The position numbers and the translations under genes are program-made. This document shows, in pieces, positions 1 to 11,940 of a stretch of DNA of 64,000 nucleotides (position 1 is its first letter; every line of letters starts with the position of its first letter). The stretch comes from Brasenia schreberi. Its lineage: Eukaryota > Streptophyta > Magnoliopsida > Nymphaeales > Cabombaceae. The notes below the pieces were generated by a model. That model worked only from the letters and a program-made list of their open reading frames with translations, was not told the DNA's origin and did not search any database. The stretch covers positions 11,290,501 to 11,354,500 of the forward strand of contig JAYKKT010000055.1 in assembly GCA_036023115.1 (NCBI GenBank), in the 5' to 3' direction.

Positions 1-1655
1 CAAATCAATAAAGCAACTCAATGGGTTGCTATTCATCATTGGTGACCCTTAAATCATATGGAAAGTCACAACCTTCTCACTGTGATGGCAAGTTTTGGCA
101 ACAAGCAAATCGAGTATTGTTGTTCCTCTATCTCAATTGGGTTTGGATCCAGTTCGTCTTAAGTATCACATAAAGAACAAATAGCAGTAGTATTAAGATA
201 TGTTTACCATAAATGTGAAATTATTGAGTGTTTTCTTGGTCTTGTGCATGTTACTAATACAACAACATCAACACTTAAGGCAGAAATAGAAGAAATATTA
301 TCTAAAATTGGTTTAAGTATAAGTTAGTTGTGAGGTTAAGGATATGAGAGTGCAAATAACATGAAAGATGAGTTCAATGACTTGAAAGTATTGATTATAA
401 GACAAAATCCATATGCTTTCTACATTTATTATTTTGTTCAAGTTTAGTTGATTCTTATTTCTATGGTACGTAAATACGTGGAAGTTGGTAAATTATTTGA
501 GTCTTTTTACAATAATGAATTGTGTTGGTGGATCTTACAAACAACTTGATATGTTTAGAGCTTTAGAATTTGATAAAGTTTGCAATGAGCTAAAAATTGG
601 TTCCATTGTAAGTGGTAAAGGTTTAAATAAACTTCTTAGAATCAAAAGGGCATGTTATACTTGTTGGGGCTCTAATTATAATACTTTGGTAATTTTGATT
701 ACAATATTTTCTCTTATTGTGGAGATGTTTGCATTTGTTAGAGAAGAAGGTTCAAAAATTAAGAAAACAATCATTGCAAATGTATGGTTAAATCTTATGC
801 AAACATTTGATTTTGTGTTAATTATGTATTTAATATAACATATTTTAGGAAACACAAATTAATTGTCAAAGACAATACAAAGAGAATAACAAGATGTTAT
901 AAATGTCATGAATTTGGTGAAAGTCTCTAAGATATAATTGAATAACTTTAGAAATAAAGAAAGTGTATGTGACTCTTTTTTGAACTCTATTTGTTCATTT
1001 TATGTAAAACATAATATAGAGATAAAGAGTATAGAGGACATCTACGCTAAGGTAAGAGATTTATCTACAAGACAAAGACATAATGGCATTACCAATTTTC
1101 ATTATTATCATGTTGAGATATTTAATGATATCATCAATTTGGTGTTAACTGAGCTCAACAACTGATTTAATGAGAGAAGCACAATTTTTTTGTTGTGGGC
1201 TACTTGTCTAAATCTAAGTGATAATTTTGTTGCTTTTAATAAAGAAAAATTGATGTTGTTGATAAGTTTATATATCCCTTTGATATTTCTACTAATGATA
1301 TGTGGAAACTTAATCATCAACTTGATAATTATATTATAGACATGCATCGGATCCAAGGACTTCAATTGAAAGGCATAAGCGATGTTGGTAAGATGTTAAA
1401 ACAACAAAAGAAGGATAATTTTTCCCTTGGTCTAGCAATTCATAAATTAACAATGGTTTTACATGTTGCTATAGGTAGAACATGCATTCTCAGCCATGAA
1501 TATCATAAAGGATCATGTATGAAACAAAATTAGTGACGATTTTATGAGTGATTGTCTAGTTGCATATATTAAGAGTGATGTATCAAGTTTAGACAATGAG
1601 ATGATCATGCAACAATTCCAAAAGATGCGGCCTCAGGGAGACAATCTAAAATAAT
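1..1655 (+). pseudogene. Decayed hAT-type transposase (ZMYM1/TTF-like family)
   Basis: Conceptual translation across several frames follows, in order, the plant hAT transposase family annotated as zinc finger MYM-type protein 1-like. Near 190-330 there is a block resembling the AVVLRYV...FLGIVHV segment. At 485-838 a segment with SGKGLNKLLRIKRACYT and WGSNYNTL matches the GRGLNQ...TRWGSHY region. At 938-1165 HNIEIKSIEDIYA...NFHYYHVEIF matches the IDVPNMDD...HHYRVE region. At 1318-1655 IIDM...LKGISDVGKML and a degenerate C-terminal dimerisation region follow. Such proteins catalyse cut-and-paste transposition in the nucleus. Stops and frameshifts (for example the TAG at 835-840 and breaks near 325, 900 and 1165) rule out a working enzyme. 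The 5' end lies outside the window or is lost, and I found no terminal inverted repeats. Family assignment is fairly secure; the remnant is non-functional. Confidence 0.8.
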
Positions 1656-2174
1656 CATGTAATGATGTAAGTGATGTCATTTTTATATATCCTTTTGAAA
1701 TATATAATTATAGATAATATGTTTTTTGTTTTATCTTATTCAAAGTTCTATTTTTTTGCTTAATATTTGTTTCGTGTACATGTTAGAGAAAAATAAACTT
1801 CAAGTTTTAGAGGTTTGTTAGTTGTTACTTAAAATGTTATATCATGTAGACAAATTAGCTTTTAATTAAATACACTTCGATTTTGTTTTTTGCAATTATA
1901 AATAGATTTTATGATGTTCTTTGGAACTCACTAAGGGCTATATCAAACAGTGTTATTGATTGGAATTGATAAAGAATGCTTAAAAAGTAATTCGAGGCAA
2001 ACATTTAGCATATCAGATACTTTTAAGTTTTACACTTTTATTAATTGGTATAGTAATTGTTGTTTGGACTTATTTTACATACTTTTGCTTTTGATTGATT
2101 GATGTACCCCAAAAAAGCTCAACTTTGATGCAATATGAGCAGTAAATCTTCTATAGTTTAGTTTATACTTGACA
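1656..2174. other. AT-rich spacer, nothing recognised
   Basis: The sequence is AT-rich and lies directly downstream of the hAT remnant. It may include its 3' flank or non-coding end, but I see no terminal repeat, reading frame or promoter here. Confidence 0.5.
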
Positions 2175-3528
2175 TTAAGATTATTATTATTTCATTTGAT
2201 GTTTATGTTAACTCTTAAGTTTTTGTTAATTGATTATTATCATCAAAAGTGTTAATAGTATCATAATATTTTAGATAGCATTATTGTGTCCCAAAGCACG
2301 TGAAAAACTTTTAAATAATAATATTTAAAATATCAACATTAATGAGTAAATAAGAAAAACTTATATAAATGTGTGCCTCATCACAAAAAAAATCCTTAGT
2401 GCACCATTGGGTTGCGGAAAGAGAGAAACTATGGGAGATAATTTGAGTAAATAATCAAATCTCGTTTTGATATAAAATTTGAGAGGATCACACATGCTTA
2501 TTGATTTCCTTACACACATGGTTCATCACACAATGTATACGACTCACCAAGGTGATAATGACCGACTCACTCACCATCGGTTAAGGATAAGAGAGAGATT
2601 TAAAGCAATGCAGGAAAACAACAAAATGAAAATTGCTTAGGCCTTATCCTATTTATATTCAGAACAATCCCTGAGCTAGGTTCAAAGTACATTAACTTGC
2701 TATAAAAACTTTCCTAGGAAATAAACAATCACCTTATAAAATACTGATGCAAGCTCAACCATCTATGAACTTGCTATAAAGACTCTCCTAGGAAATGAGC
2801 AATCACCTTGTAAAATGTTGATGCATTATTGTGTTGATATTTAAGATTATTATTATTTCATTTGATGTTTATGTTAACTCTTAAGTTTTTGTTAATTGAT
2901 TATTATCATCAAAAGTGTTAATAGTATCATAATATTTTAGATAGCATTATTGTGTCCCAAAGCACGTGAAAAACTTTTAAATAATAATATTTAAAATATC
3001 AACATTAATGAGTAAATAAGTAAAACTTATATAAATGTGTGCCTCACCACAGAAGAAATCCTTAGTCCACCATTGGGTTGCGGAAAGAGAGAGAAACTAT
3101 AGGAGATAATTTGAAGATTTTAAAAAAAGGGGTGTATGTTAAGTAAAAAAGATGTATGAATAATCTCGTTTTGATATAAAATTTGAGAGGATCACGCATG
3201 CTTATTGATTTCCTTACACATAGGGTTCATCACACAATATATATGACTCACCAAGGTGATAAAGACCGACTCACTCATCATCGGTTAAGGATAAGAAAGA
3301 GATTTAAAGCAATACAGGAAAACAACAAAATGAAAATTGCTTAGGCCTTATCCTATTTATATTCAGAACAACCGTGAGCTAGGTTCAAAGTACATTAACT
3401 TGCTATAAAAACTTTCCTAGGAAATAAACAATCACCTTATAAAATACTGATGCAAGCTCAACCATCTATGAACTTGCTATAAAAACTCTCTTAGGAAATG
3501 AGCAATCACCATATAAAATGTTGATGCA
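2175..3528 (+). repeat. Direct repeat pair of about 0.65-0.69 kb (2175-2825 and 2841-3528)
   Basis: The stretch starting TTAAGATTATTATTATTTCA at 2175 recurs at 2841 (offset 666 bp), and the two copies stay close throughout. Both end with AAAATGTTGATGCA. The second copy carries an extra segment near 3113-3157 that includes GGGGTGTATGTTAAGTAAAA, the motif of the MITE seen at 36341. Each copy also holds an internal tandem duplication of about 70 bp (AACTTGCTATAAA...CCTAGGAAAT), at 2694-2825 and 3397-3528. The text resembles the LTR-like tail of the gypsy fragment near 32750-32900, so I infer an LTR-derived repeat. No coding region lies between the copies, so they are not the two LTRs of one complete element. 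Confidence 0.75.
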
Positions 3529-6499
3529 AAATCATACATCTTTGACTCTTTAATTATTGTTTTGGTAATTGTTAAGATCACTAAATATAATTAACTAAGA
3601 ACACTAAATTCAAATTGTTTGTCCACAAAATTAGCCAACTCGAGCTATTGATTCTAAGATATGCTAAGAATCTCCTAATTGGCTTAAATGTGGGCTTTAT
3701 TCTTGAGTGACCTCCTAGTGGAGTAAACAAACATCCTTGAGTTCGTTGAAGTCATTAATTCTCCATTTACTCAGCGATGATTTAGGTTCAAACAGGGTTG
3801 GAATGCTGGTTTCAACTCGGACATGAGTAAGAGGCCCCTGATAGCGATCGGTGAGCCGTCTGGCTAGGTTAGATCATTAGTGTCCAATCCTTCATCACTT
3901 TTACTCTTTTCTTTTTGGTGTTGTGCTGCATTATAATGGCGGTGTGTTCGAATGAAACTCAACCTAAAAGTGATACACAAAACACGCAAAGCGATGGATA
4001 TTTTAAAGGGAAAATAGCAACATGGAAACTTACGAGTTCATGGGACTTATACAACTAGACATGGCCGGTTTCACCTTCCCTAGAACCGGAATCAGCATGA
4101 AATCGGAATAGATGGTTCCAAGACATCGGTTCTAATAGTTTTTAAAATTCTAAATTTTGCAACTTTTTTGTCGGTTCGAAACAATACGGGACTCTAATTC
4201 AAAAACGCCTTAGAATCAGCTCTGGGCCCGATCTCGTTGCAGTTGAGGTTTTGGGGTAACTGTAACTGGCCATGTCTACATGCAACAAATAGTATGAGAA
4301 ACCAAAAACTGCACGAAGATGCAGGAAAGCCGCTACTTTGCTCAAGTCAGTCTAGGCAGTTCGGTTGGCTTTGTCAACTTGGTCCGAGGCACAACGAAGT
4401 TCTAGCTGGTCAACGATCAAAGGTTCACCGGGTCCATGCTCGCAAGTAGGTCCTACCATGTAGCGACGGCCCCATTTAATTAATAGTCAAAGGCCAAGAT
4501 GGGAAGGGTCGTATTAAAATTTGAAAACTGACAGTTCTACAGGTGAGCGACCTTAAGTACAACCTTTTTAACATACTCAAGTTTCGTGAGTACTAATAAA
4601 ACAAAAAATATACAATATGAAACACCTTTATGGAAGTGTCTAAATGACACATAGCTTTCGCATTTCGGGTCACATTGTGTCATGCAAATTCATTTTTGAG
4701 TTAGAAATAGGTCAGATTGATATAAACAGAGAATTTTGAAGTTGTGATTAATTTTGCTGTTTGGGTGCTTGTGTCATGTCTTCTCTAGTTTATGTCAAAA
4801 CAACCTAACCTCAAATGGAAGGAGCTTCAGCAGGCAGCAGCTAAGTCTAAAAGGGACGTGTTGGAGCATTTGGTTCATTCATGACATCATAAAGTGTTAA
4901 TGACACGACCTTGACCCGATTTTCACCATAAAGCTACAAAGGTCAGTCGAGCTGTTAACAAATGACCCTTCGTTAATCTCTTTCACCACGGCCAGTGCCA
5001 AGCTCAGATGAAAGTGTCGAGAGGAAAGGGGGTTGGGATGTAAAATATTTTTTGTACAGTTAGGTACCTCCCTCCACCTGATTCATGGGGACCCGGCTTG
5101 ATTTGACTATACCCGGTTTCAAATTTGGGTTCAAGGGACACCCGGATATCTTTTGATCAAGTAAGAGAGAGTGCTGTAGCATTTTGGTTTGGTTCACAAT
5201 CTTAACAAAAGAAAAATCACCGTTCCATTTTGATATTGACGGTAGAGATTTTACGAAGATACATTAGACATAGTCAATTCTTAACCTGCTTGACGGTTTC
5301 AACCGAAACTGAACCGAGCGAGAATCTTGACACTTCACTAACTCAACCTATCTTTGAAATCCAATCTGAGTTTTTGATTACCTTAATGAAATGTTGGATC
5401 CACGATGAATTTAACACTTGTTTAGGTCTCATTGGGGTGTTTCTTGCTAATGACACACTGAATTTCCCTACGGAAGTGTAATTGACAAATTCAGTTAGGC
5501 TATTTTTTGGAAAAATATCAAAAGAATTAGCGTGAAAATTTTCCATAAACTTCCGCACAGATCAAACTCTCAATTTTATTTAGGGGTGGAGGTACGTGTC
5601 TTAGGTCCTTGTTCACGTAGTATTTGTGTTCTAAGTAGGTCAATAATGATACAACTGACACGAAAAATCATGTGACTCGACTTGAACACAATAATATATT
5701 ATCATAAGATGATGAAAAACCAACAATACAAGCAATAGCTCACTTAGCTAGGGGGTTAACTCGCAAGTTCGATGGCCAGCGCATCAATCTAGATTCGGTG
5801 AGAACAAAAAAGAAAGATGAAACAAACCCAGCTTGTTGAATTGAATAAAGGCTATCTAGTAAAAGAACGATATAATGAGATGACACAAACACCATACTGG
5901 CATAGTTTTCAGGTTCTCTTCAGGGTGCATTTGGGTTGGGACTTTGGATCATCAGGATACGACCTTTATTGCTCCTAAATCCGATGGACACGAACACGAA
6001 ACACGCGTACTCCTCACACGAACAAGGGAGCATGGGTTCGTGTAGGGATCCAAAAAGAATGAAGGTGAATTTCGTCATTGTTGCAAGGCCCAACTCACGC
6101 ACACGCTGTCAAACTTGGCGTAGATTGGCAGCTTTCATCGAGAAATGACGAAACTACCCTCTAAAAACAACGGCCCCGCGTACCCGGATCCCAGAGCGAG
6201 CAAAAGCGGCTATTTTAAGAGCCGTTCATCATTAACGGAAGTTTAAAACTCTTGATTTTATCGTCCTATCACGACATTTGAATTCTTATATTACAAAAAC
6301 ATTACACGATCTTTTTAAGATATCCTTCAGACTAAAACGTGATATTTTCCAAACCTTTGAAATGAGCTAAAGTTTTCCTCCTTAGGGACACATTTATGAC
6401 AGAAGTCAGTTTTAGATACTTATTTTTATCTTTACATAACAATATTTGCATATCCTACGTGATCGCAAAATGCATGATAGCTTCATAATATCGTCTGAT
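3529..6499. other. Intergenic region, no gene recognised
   Basis: Only short reading frames occur here and none resembles a known protein. A tRNA-promoter-like stretch near 5735-5800 (TAGCTCACTTAGCTAGG, then GCAAGTTCGATGGCC about 15 bases later) could be a SINE remnant, but I could not define its ends. Confidence 0.4.
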
Positions 6500-7519
6500 A
6501 TGAAAACACGATATTTTACAAATTACCGTCATGTTGAAGATACTCCAACTTTGCCGCAACGTTATTTTCATGGTATGCGTTGCTCCATGTTTTGAAAAGG
6601 CAAGCTGTTGAGAATATAGTGAGGTTTTCCTGCTTTGAAGTCCCAAAAGATTCTTCACGGTTGTCTACGATAAAGAGTTCATCGCTGCCGGCGATACCCG
6701 GTCGGTGGGGCCACCGTAATATTACGCTCTGGGCGTTGACTCGGGCAAAGCATGCATGGACAAAGAGTCCGAAGAGATTAGACTCACGCTCTCTAAGCTG
6801 TTTCTCAACCCATACACACACAGCGTTCACCCGCATTTAAAAATTGCATGCTCAAACCTAAAGCTACAGAAAACGTATGTAAAAGAGATAATAAGGAGAC
6901 TAATAGAAAAAAATTTATGGAGAGACAACCGTACTGCTTCACCTCATGACCTCATGATGGGGCAGACCAAAAACCTCTGTGTGTGTGTGTGTGCCTGTGT
7001 GTTAAGTATCTACTTTTCACTCTCTCGCATGTTGGTCACTTACATTTGAGCTAATCTTGCGAGCTGAAGACGAAGAGAGCAGGTTGGTGAGTGAAAGCAG
7101 CTCAGGAGGAGTGAAGCAAATGGTATTGAAGAAAGAGAGTTTTGTGTGAGCTGGGGAACAAAAGGAAAAGATGGGGTACTTAATAGCTTTGTATTTATTA
7201 CTTTCTTTCAGGAGTGCACATCATTTCCTGATTAATTATTGATGTCTTACTTGTGTTTGCATTTATGATCGGCATTGAATGCTGCTAATCATGCATCCAC
7301 TTACATTGGATTCAGTTGGGGATTTCAATGCTTTCTCTATGTGCAGTTTCTGGATTTGGGTTATAGGGGTTTGGAATTTTTAGCCATCTTGTCATGGGAT
7401 CCGTGTTCTTGCTGAACATCTTGTATATTTGTGTATTTTCTATTGTTCTTTCTGTAGGAATCATAGATTTGTTGGGGTTAGGTTAGGGTTGAGGTGCAGT
7501 TCACTTTTTGGGGTTTGAT
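6500..7519 (+). promoter_or_regulatory. Upstream and 5'-leader region of the receptor-kinase pseudogene
   Basis: This segment lies directly before the inferred start codon at 7520. It includes a short (TG)n run at about 6978-7002. A purine-rich leader-like stretch follows at 7060-7150. Near 7209 there is a possible intron acceptor (TTTCTTTCAG before GAGTGC), which would fit a 5'-UTR intron. No TATA box or transcription start can be assigned with confidence. The role is inferred from position only. Confidence 0.35.
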
Positions 7520-7636
7520 ATGCTTGGGATCTTCAGTGTTGGGATACGGTTTTCTTGGTGGTGATATGTGATTTAGATTCTTCAGTGGCTCAGTCTGATG
7601 CAGATGCGTTATTGTAGTTCAAGAAAGGGATACACA
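7520..7636 (+). pseudogene. Exon 1, 5' part: signal peptide and start of LRRNT cap
   Basis: ATG at 7520 opens MLGIFSVG, then a one-base shift is needed to reach VFLVVICDLDSSVAQSDADA (hydrophobic core and mature N-terminus). This is followed by LL, an in-frame TAG at 7615-7617 where the family has Glu, and FKKGI. The ALLEFKKGI-type motif is the standard start of the LRRNT domain in this receptor family. The exon is cut at 7636 by the left LTR of the copia element and resumes at 12254, after the target duplication. Joining GGGAT, one copy of ACAGA and AAGATCC restores Gly-Ile-Gln-Lys-Asp-Pro in frame, which strongly supports the exon assignment. Confidence 0.85.
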
Positions 7637-8087
7637 TGTATGATAAATCCGTCTACTCTCCTGCCAGTTCTGGATTTCTGTCGATGTCTCGGAGTTCTCT
7701 GGATACGCAGCAGCAGCGGAAACAGGTATGTATTACAGTATTTTTTCCAGGTTTCGTCTCAGTAGGGCTTGCTTGGGAGGAAGCTCAGTTTCACTATGTT
7801 TTCCAATGTTTCTGTGTATATTGTTCTTGTGCGTTGCTCTCTATTTATAGAGTAGTGACTGCTGAGTAGCGCATGCTCTTCTTTCCTCCCGGATTTTCTA
7901 CTTCACTTTTCATTCCTTGAGCCCTTTATTCGGACGGTTATGGATAAGCCATAAAATCATCCGATGGTTTCGGCCTTTGATAGCCATTACAGTCATTCTT
8001 CCTCGCATTCCTTCCACATATAACGGTTAGATGGCCATCCCAGCTGTTTTTGTGCTGGCTTGCGGAGAATGGTCATATTTTCTTACA
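7637..8087 (-). repeat. 3' LTR of the copia element (left copy)
   Basis: It starts TGTATGATAAATCCGTC and ends TTCTTACA on the plus strand, and is homologous over its length to 11941-12248. It keeps about 150 bp (roughly 7843-8000) that the other LTR has lost. Read on the plus strand it also gives a spurious frame that could be mistaken for a gene start. Confidence 0.9.
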
Positions 8088-8203
8088 TACTTGTTTTGAC
8101 ATACTGGTTTTCTTGCCACTTTTGTGGGATTTTTCTAGTAATGTCATTTTATGATTGCTATTGCAATCACTACTTCTTGTGTGATTTTTTAACTACACAA
8201 CAA

Positions 8204-8540
8204 TCAAACGTATCTCAAACCCATGTTCGCAATATGTTTTGAGAAAAGATCCTCCGTTATGCCTTTAGTCAAGGGTTCTGCCAACACATCATGAGTTGGC
8301 ATGTATGAGATGGATATCTCCTTTCTCATGACCATATAATGAACATAGTGGTATTTAACCATTATATGCTTGCTCTTGGAGCTGCCAGCTCCACTCTTGA
8401 TAAGAGTAATTACTGTGTTGTTGTCAAAGTAAATGACAACTGACTCGTCGATTATCTCTAGCTTCAAATCTTATATGAAACGACTTATCCATACGACACT
8501 CATTGCGGCCATAACTACAGACTCAACTTCTTGTGTATGC
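8204..8540 (-). pseudogene. Copia RNase H domain
   Basis: The minus-strand translation contains VVIYFDNNTVITL (family: YCDNxSA), KHIMVKYHYVHYMV and HDVLAEPLTKGI, the typical C-terminal signature of copia RNase H. It degrades the RNA strand during reverse transcription. The frame is open from 8467 to 8204 and homology continues a little upstream through a break. Confidence 0.88.
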
Positions 8541-8779
8541 AATGCTACACAATCTTGTTTCTTATATGTCCAATAAACACCACCACCTCCAAATAAAAAT
8601 ATTTATTCCGAGGTTGGTTTGCTGTCATCTTTGCTCTCAACAAAGTAAATATCTGAGTATCGTACCACTTTCAGTTCATCTACTTAAAAACACAGTTTCA
8701 AGTCTTTTGTTCTTTTCAGATATTTTAAAATCCTTTTTACAACTATCCAATGTTGCCATCTAGGATTACTTTAATATCT

Positions 8780-9650
8780 ACTCATAAGACCAAGAATAAA
8801 GCTGATATTAGGTCTTGTACACAATATAGCATACATAAAACTACCCACAACTTATGCACAAGGAACGTTAGGCTTATCGTCTCTTTCACTGGGACAATCA
8901 ACCTTACTTAGTTTGACCCCTTTTGCAATGAGTGTAATAGCAGACTTGCATTCACCCATTTTGAACTTCTTTGAAGATATAGTCAATATCTCTCTTATGA
9001 CTTAGATATAAGAGTTTAGATTCTCTATCTCGAGAGATTTTTATACCCAGGATATAGGATGCTTCCCCATATCCTTCTTCAAACCTTGAGTTTAACCATA
9101 ACTTGATTTTGACAATCATCTCATTGTCATTCCCAATCAATAATATATTATCTACATATAACGATAAGATTATAAAGTGGCTCCCACTGTTCCAAACATA
9201 TACGCAGTGATAAAGCTTATTAGCCACAGACCCAAGTTCAATAATGACATTTTGAAAAGTCAAATATCATTGGCGAGGTGTCTGTTTCAGGCCATATAGG
9301 GATTTACTCAACTTATATACTTTATCTTTGGCCTTCAACTATATATCCTTCGGGTTGCTGCTTATATATGATTTCATCTAAATCTCCGTTTAGAAAGATT
9401 GTATTTACATCTAACTAATGTAAGTCTAAATCATAATATACAAATATTGTTAGGATTATCCTTATGGATACAAATTTCACAACGGGAGAATATGTCTCAA
9501 AATAATCTATCCCCTCTTTTTGCGAAAAATCCTTTGCAACTAACCTCGCTTTAAACTTGTCGATTGAACAATCAACCTTATATTTCTTTTTAGAACCTAT
9601 TTACAGCTTATGACTTTCCTTTTTTTTGGCAAATCAACCAATTCCTAGAC
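8780..9650 (-). pseudogene. Copia reverse transcriptase domain
   Basis: The minus strand shows SLYGLKQTPRQ, then the HCVYVW block, then LSLYVDNILLIGND and YILGIKISRDRE. The catalytic box is YVDN where active copia RTs have YVDD, so one metal-binding Asp is replaced. The N-terminal half carries several stops. The closest relatives in this window are the copia fragments at 26390 and 38719, which keep YADD. Confidence 0.88.
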
Positions 9651-9768
9651 GTGGTTTTTCTGAATGGATTCAATTTCCTCGTCCATGGTTGTCCCCCAAT
9701 CTGTGACTTTCGATGAGTTAGCTTGCTGATACGTCAAGTTATGAGTCAACTCATCTAAATCCACCGAA

Positions 9769-10990
9769 TTACACAACTGCAAGATAAGTGTGATAATCTT
9801 TTATGTAGGACGGTGTGTTCCTAGGTTTTTTATGTCCACTTAAAGTTTCGGTTGTTTCAAGTAAGTCTTCTTTGGGTTCACATGATAATTGATCTAGGTC
9901 TAATAGATCGTTAGTATACTCATCATTATTTTTCAGGATGTCATTCTTAGTATCTTCTAAGAATTCAATATCTGTGCTTTCTATCTGTTTGTGGTCCTTA
10001 TGATAAAACTGATATCCCTTTGAGCCTTTAGGATATCTAATGAATATGCATCTCAAGAACCTACTATATAGCTTATCTTTAGACTGATGAAGGATCTTTA
10101 TATGTGCAATAGATCCTCACCTCCCGAGATGAAACCATATCTCATATGGTGTAGTGAATACAACCTTACAAGGTACTCTATTGAGTATATATACCGCTGT
10201 ACTTACTACTTTTCTCCAAAATATCCTTAGTAGAGAGGCATCAATTAACATTGACCTTGTCATATTTAATAAGGTCCTATTATATCTTTCTGCTACATTA
10301 TTCCGTTGAGGTGTCCTAGGCATTGTATTTTGTTTTGTAATATCAAAGTCTTTACAGAATTCTAGAAATTTTGCATAGGTATATTCACCACCTCTCTCTC
10401 ATCTTAAGACTTTGATTGAATGCCCCAATTGATTTTCAACTTCCTCCTTATATTTTTTAAAGGCTTCAAGTGCCTCAAATTTATGTGATAGGATATATAA
10501 ATAGGTATATCTCGAGTAATCATCGATAAAGGTTATAAATAAACCTTTCCATGATGTGACCTTACTCTCAAGGGTCCACATAAATCTATGTGAATGACCT
10601 CCAACAGGGTTGTTACCCTTGTTGTCTTTTTAGGAAAAACTTCCCTTATCATTTTTGCTTGTATAAAAGTTTCACACTTGTTGAAAGTATTTTTTTCAAA
10701 ACTTGACAGAAAGTCATTCAATATAAGCAGAAGGATTTTCATTCTCATTAACTTTCAATTTGAACAGTCCATGTTTTACATCAAATTTCTCAAAGAAAAA
10801 TACTCTCCAATGTTTCTCCAAAATCACCTTGCCAAGAACAAACCTGACCTCAAAACCTTTCTTTACTAAGGCAATGACCGAAACCAGATTGCGCCTTATA
10901 GATGGTATAATTAATACATTAGTTAATACAACCGGTAAGGACCCAATACTCAGAACATCTGATAAAGTATTATTTTCTATGTATACCCAA
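9769..10990 (-). pseudogene. Copia integrase and linker region
   Basis: Minus-strand pieces run in order. PSIRRNLVSV is the pre-integrase segment. IHIDLCGPLRVRSHHGKVYL with FITFIDDYSRYTYLYIL is the start of the integrase core. TPQRNNVAERYNRTLLNMTR carries the catalytic-Glu region. RCIFIRYPKGSKGYQFYH is the C-terminal segment. The frames are broken between these pieces. Integrase would insert the cDNA copy into the host genome, and this copy cannot do so. The 9769-10056 linker is the same family as the linkers at 26393-26701 and 38719-39027. Confidence 0.9.
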
Positions 10991-11019
10991 TGTTCTCTTG
11001 GTTTGTACTCCTTTAAATC

Positions 11020-11392
11020 CATTGCCACTTCGTTGGTTTTCGAGATATGTCTGGTCGCTCCAGAGTCAATCCACCAACCCAGTCACCGGGCGATCCATTT
11101 AGAGACATTCTGATATCATGTAAATTATATCATGCTTCTCTGATTGCTCGCGTTGTGGGTTGTTTCCTCTACTCTTCTTGTTGCGACAATCCCTCTTGTA
11201 GTGTCCCATCTTTCCACAGCTAAAATACTTGATCCGAGAAGTGGTTTCCTGCGTTTTCTTAAAAGATTGACTGCCCTTTTTGTTATTTTTGCCAAACTTT
11301 TTATTTGATTTATTTCTTCTTTGGTTGGGTTTGGAGCTAGACCCTATCTCATCTTGTGCTAATAGCAAATTTTCTTTTCTATTTTTACTCAT
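11020..11392 (-). pseudogene. Copia gag C-terminus (zinc knuckle) and protease start
   Basis: The minus-strand frame 11392-11099 has a lysine-rich basic stretch and the zinc knuckle YFSCGKMGHYKRDC, in which the first Cys of CCHC is Tyr. Just downstream, WWIDSGATRHI is the aspartic-protease active-site segment. The frame starts with Met only about 60 residues before the knuckle, so the usual gag capsid region is absent. Confidence 0.85.
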
Positions 11393-11585
11393 ATGTTCTT
11401 AATCAATTACTAGTTTCTGGGGCAATTAAAAAAGGTTGATTTCTACCACTAGTTTGAGGGCAGTGGTGATCATGTTTCATGAAGGAGAAGACTGTTTAAT
11501 ATTATGGATATCTACATCGATTCAGTGATGACTAATTTTGTCACACCTAAGTCCCTAGCCATTACCAACATATGGTTTACATACA

Positions 11586-11640
11586 ACAACAACAACAACT
11601 AAGCCTTTTCCCATACTAGACAGGGATTCGAGGTCTGCTG
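11586..11640 (-). repeat. RTE-LINE 3'-tail fragment inside the copia leader
   Basis: The (ACA)n stretch followed by AAGCCTTTTCCCATACTAGA is the same 3'-terminal sequence seen at 50266 and 55643, where it ends RTE-type LINE copies. Here it lies between the copia primer-binding site and gag. No LINE coding sequence follows; after it comes CT-rich low-complexity sequence to about 11890. Confidence 0.65.
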
Positions 11641-11926
11641 TCCTGTTCTTGTCTTGCAGCCGATCTTTGGCTTCTTGGCCAAGGGCCTGCTGGCCTGTTT
11701 TTGTCTTGCGACCGACCTCTAGCCTCCTGGCCAAGGTTCTGCCGACCCCCTTCTTGCCTCTGTGGCCGACCTTTGTCCTATCTTGACTCAGGCATGTTTG
11801 CCCTCTGCCCTATCTGACTAAGGCGAAGTTTTATGCTACTTTCGAAAAACACTGGAATCTCTCCTTTCCTTCTCTCTCTTTTTTTTTAATTTTCTAATGC
11901 GTACATGTTTGTAGGGTCAAAACCAG

Positions 11927-11938
11927 GCCCTGATACCA
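11927..11938 (-). other. Copia primer-binding site (initiator Met tRNA)
   Basis: The minus strand reads TGGTATCAGGGC, two bases inside the 5' LTR. It differs by one base from the canonical initiator-Met-tRNA primer site TGGTATCAGAGC. It fixes the element's orientation and the inner edge of the 11941-12248 LTR. Confidence 0.88.
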
Positions 11939-11940
11939 GA

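Noticed and set aside
4237..4449. 70-codon frame in the intergenic region
   Set aside because: No motif, no conserved neighbours and no sign of coding constraint.
5920..6148. Overlapping 60- and 70-codon frames on both strands
   Set aside because: They are mirror frames of the same sequence without motifs.
7636..7869. 77-codon plus-strand frame starting MYDKSVYSPASSG
   Set aside because: It lies in the copia 3' LTR and has a related counterpart in the other LTR (11941 on), so it is not a host exon.
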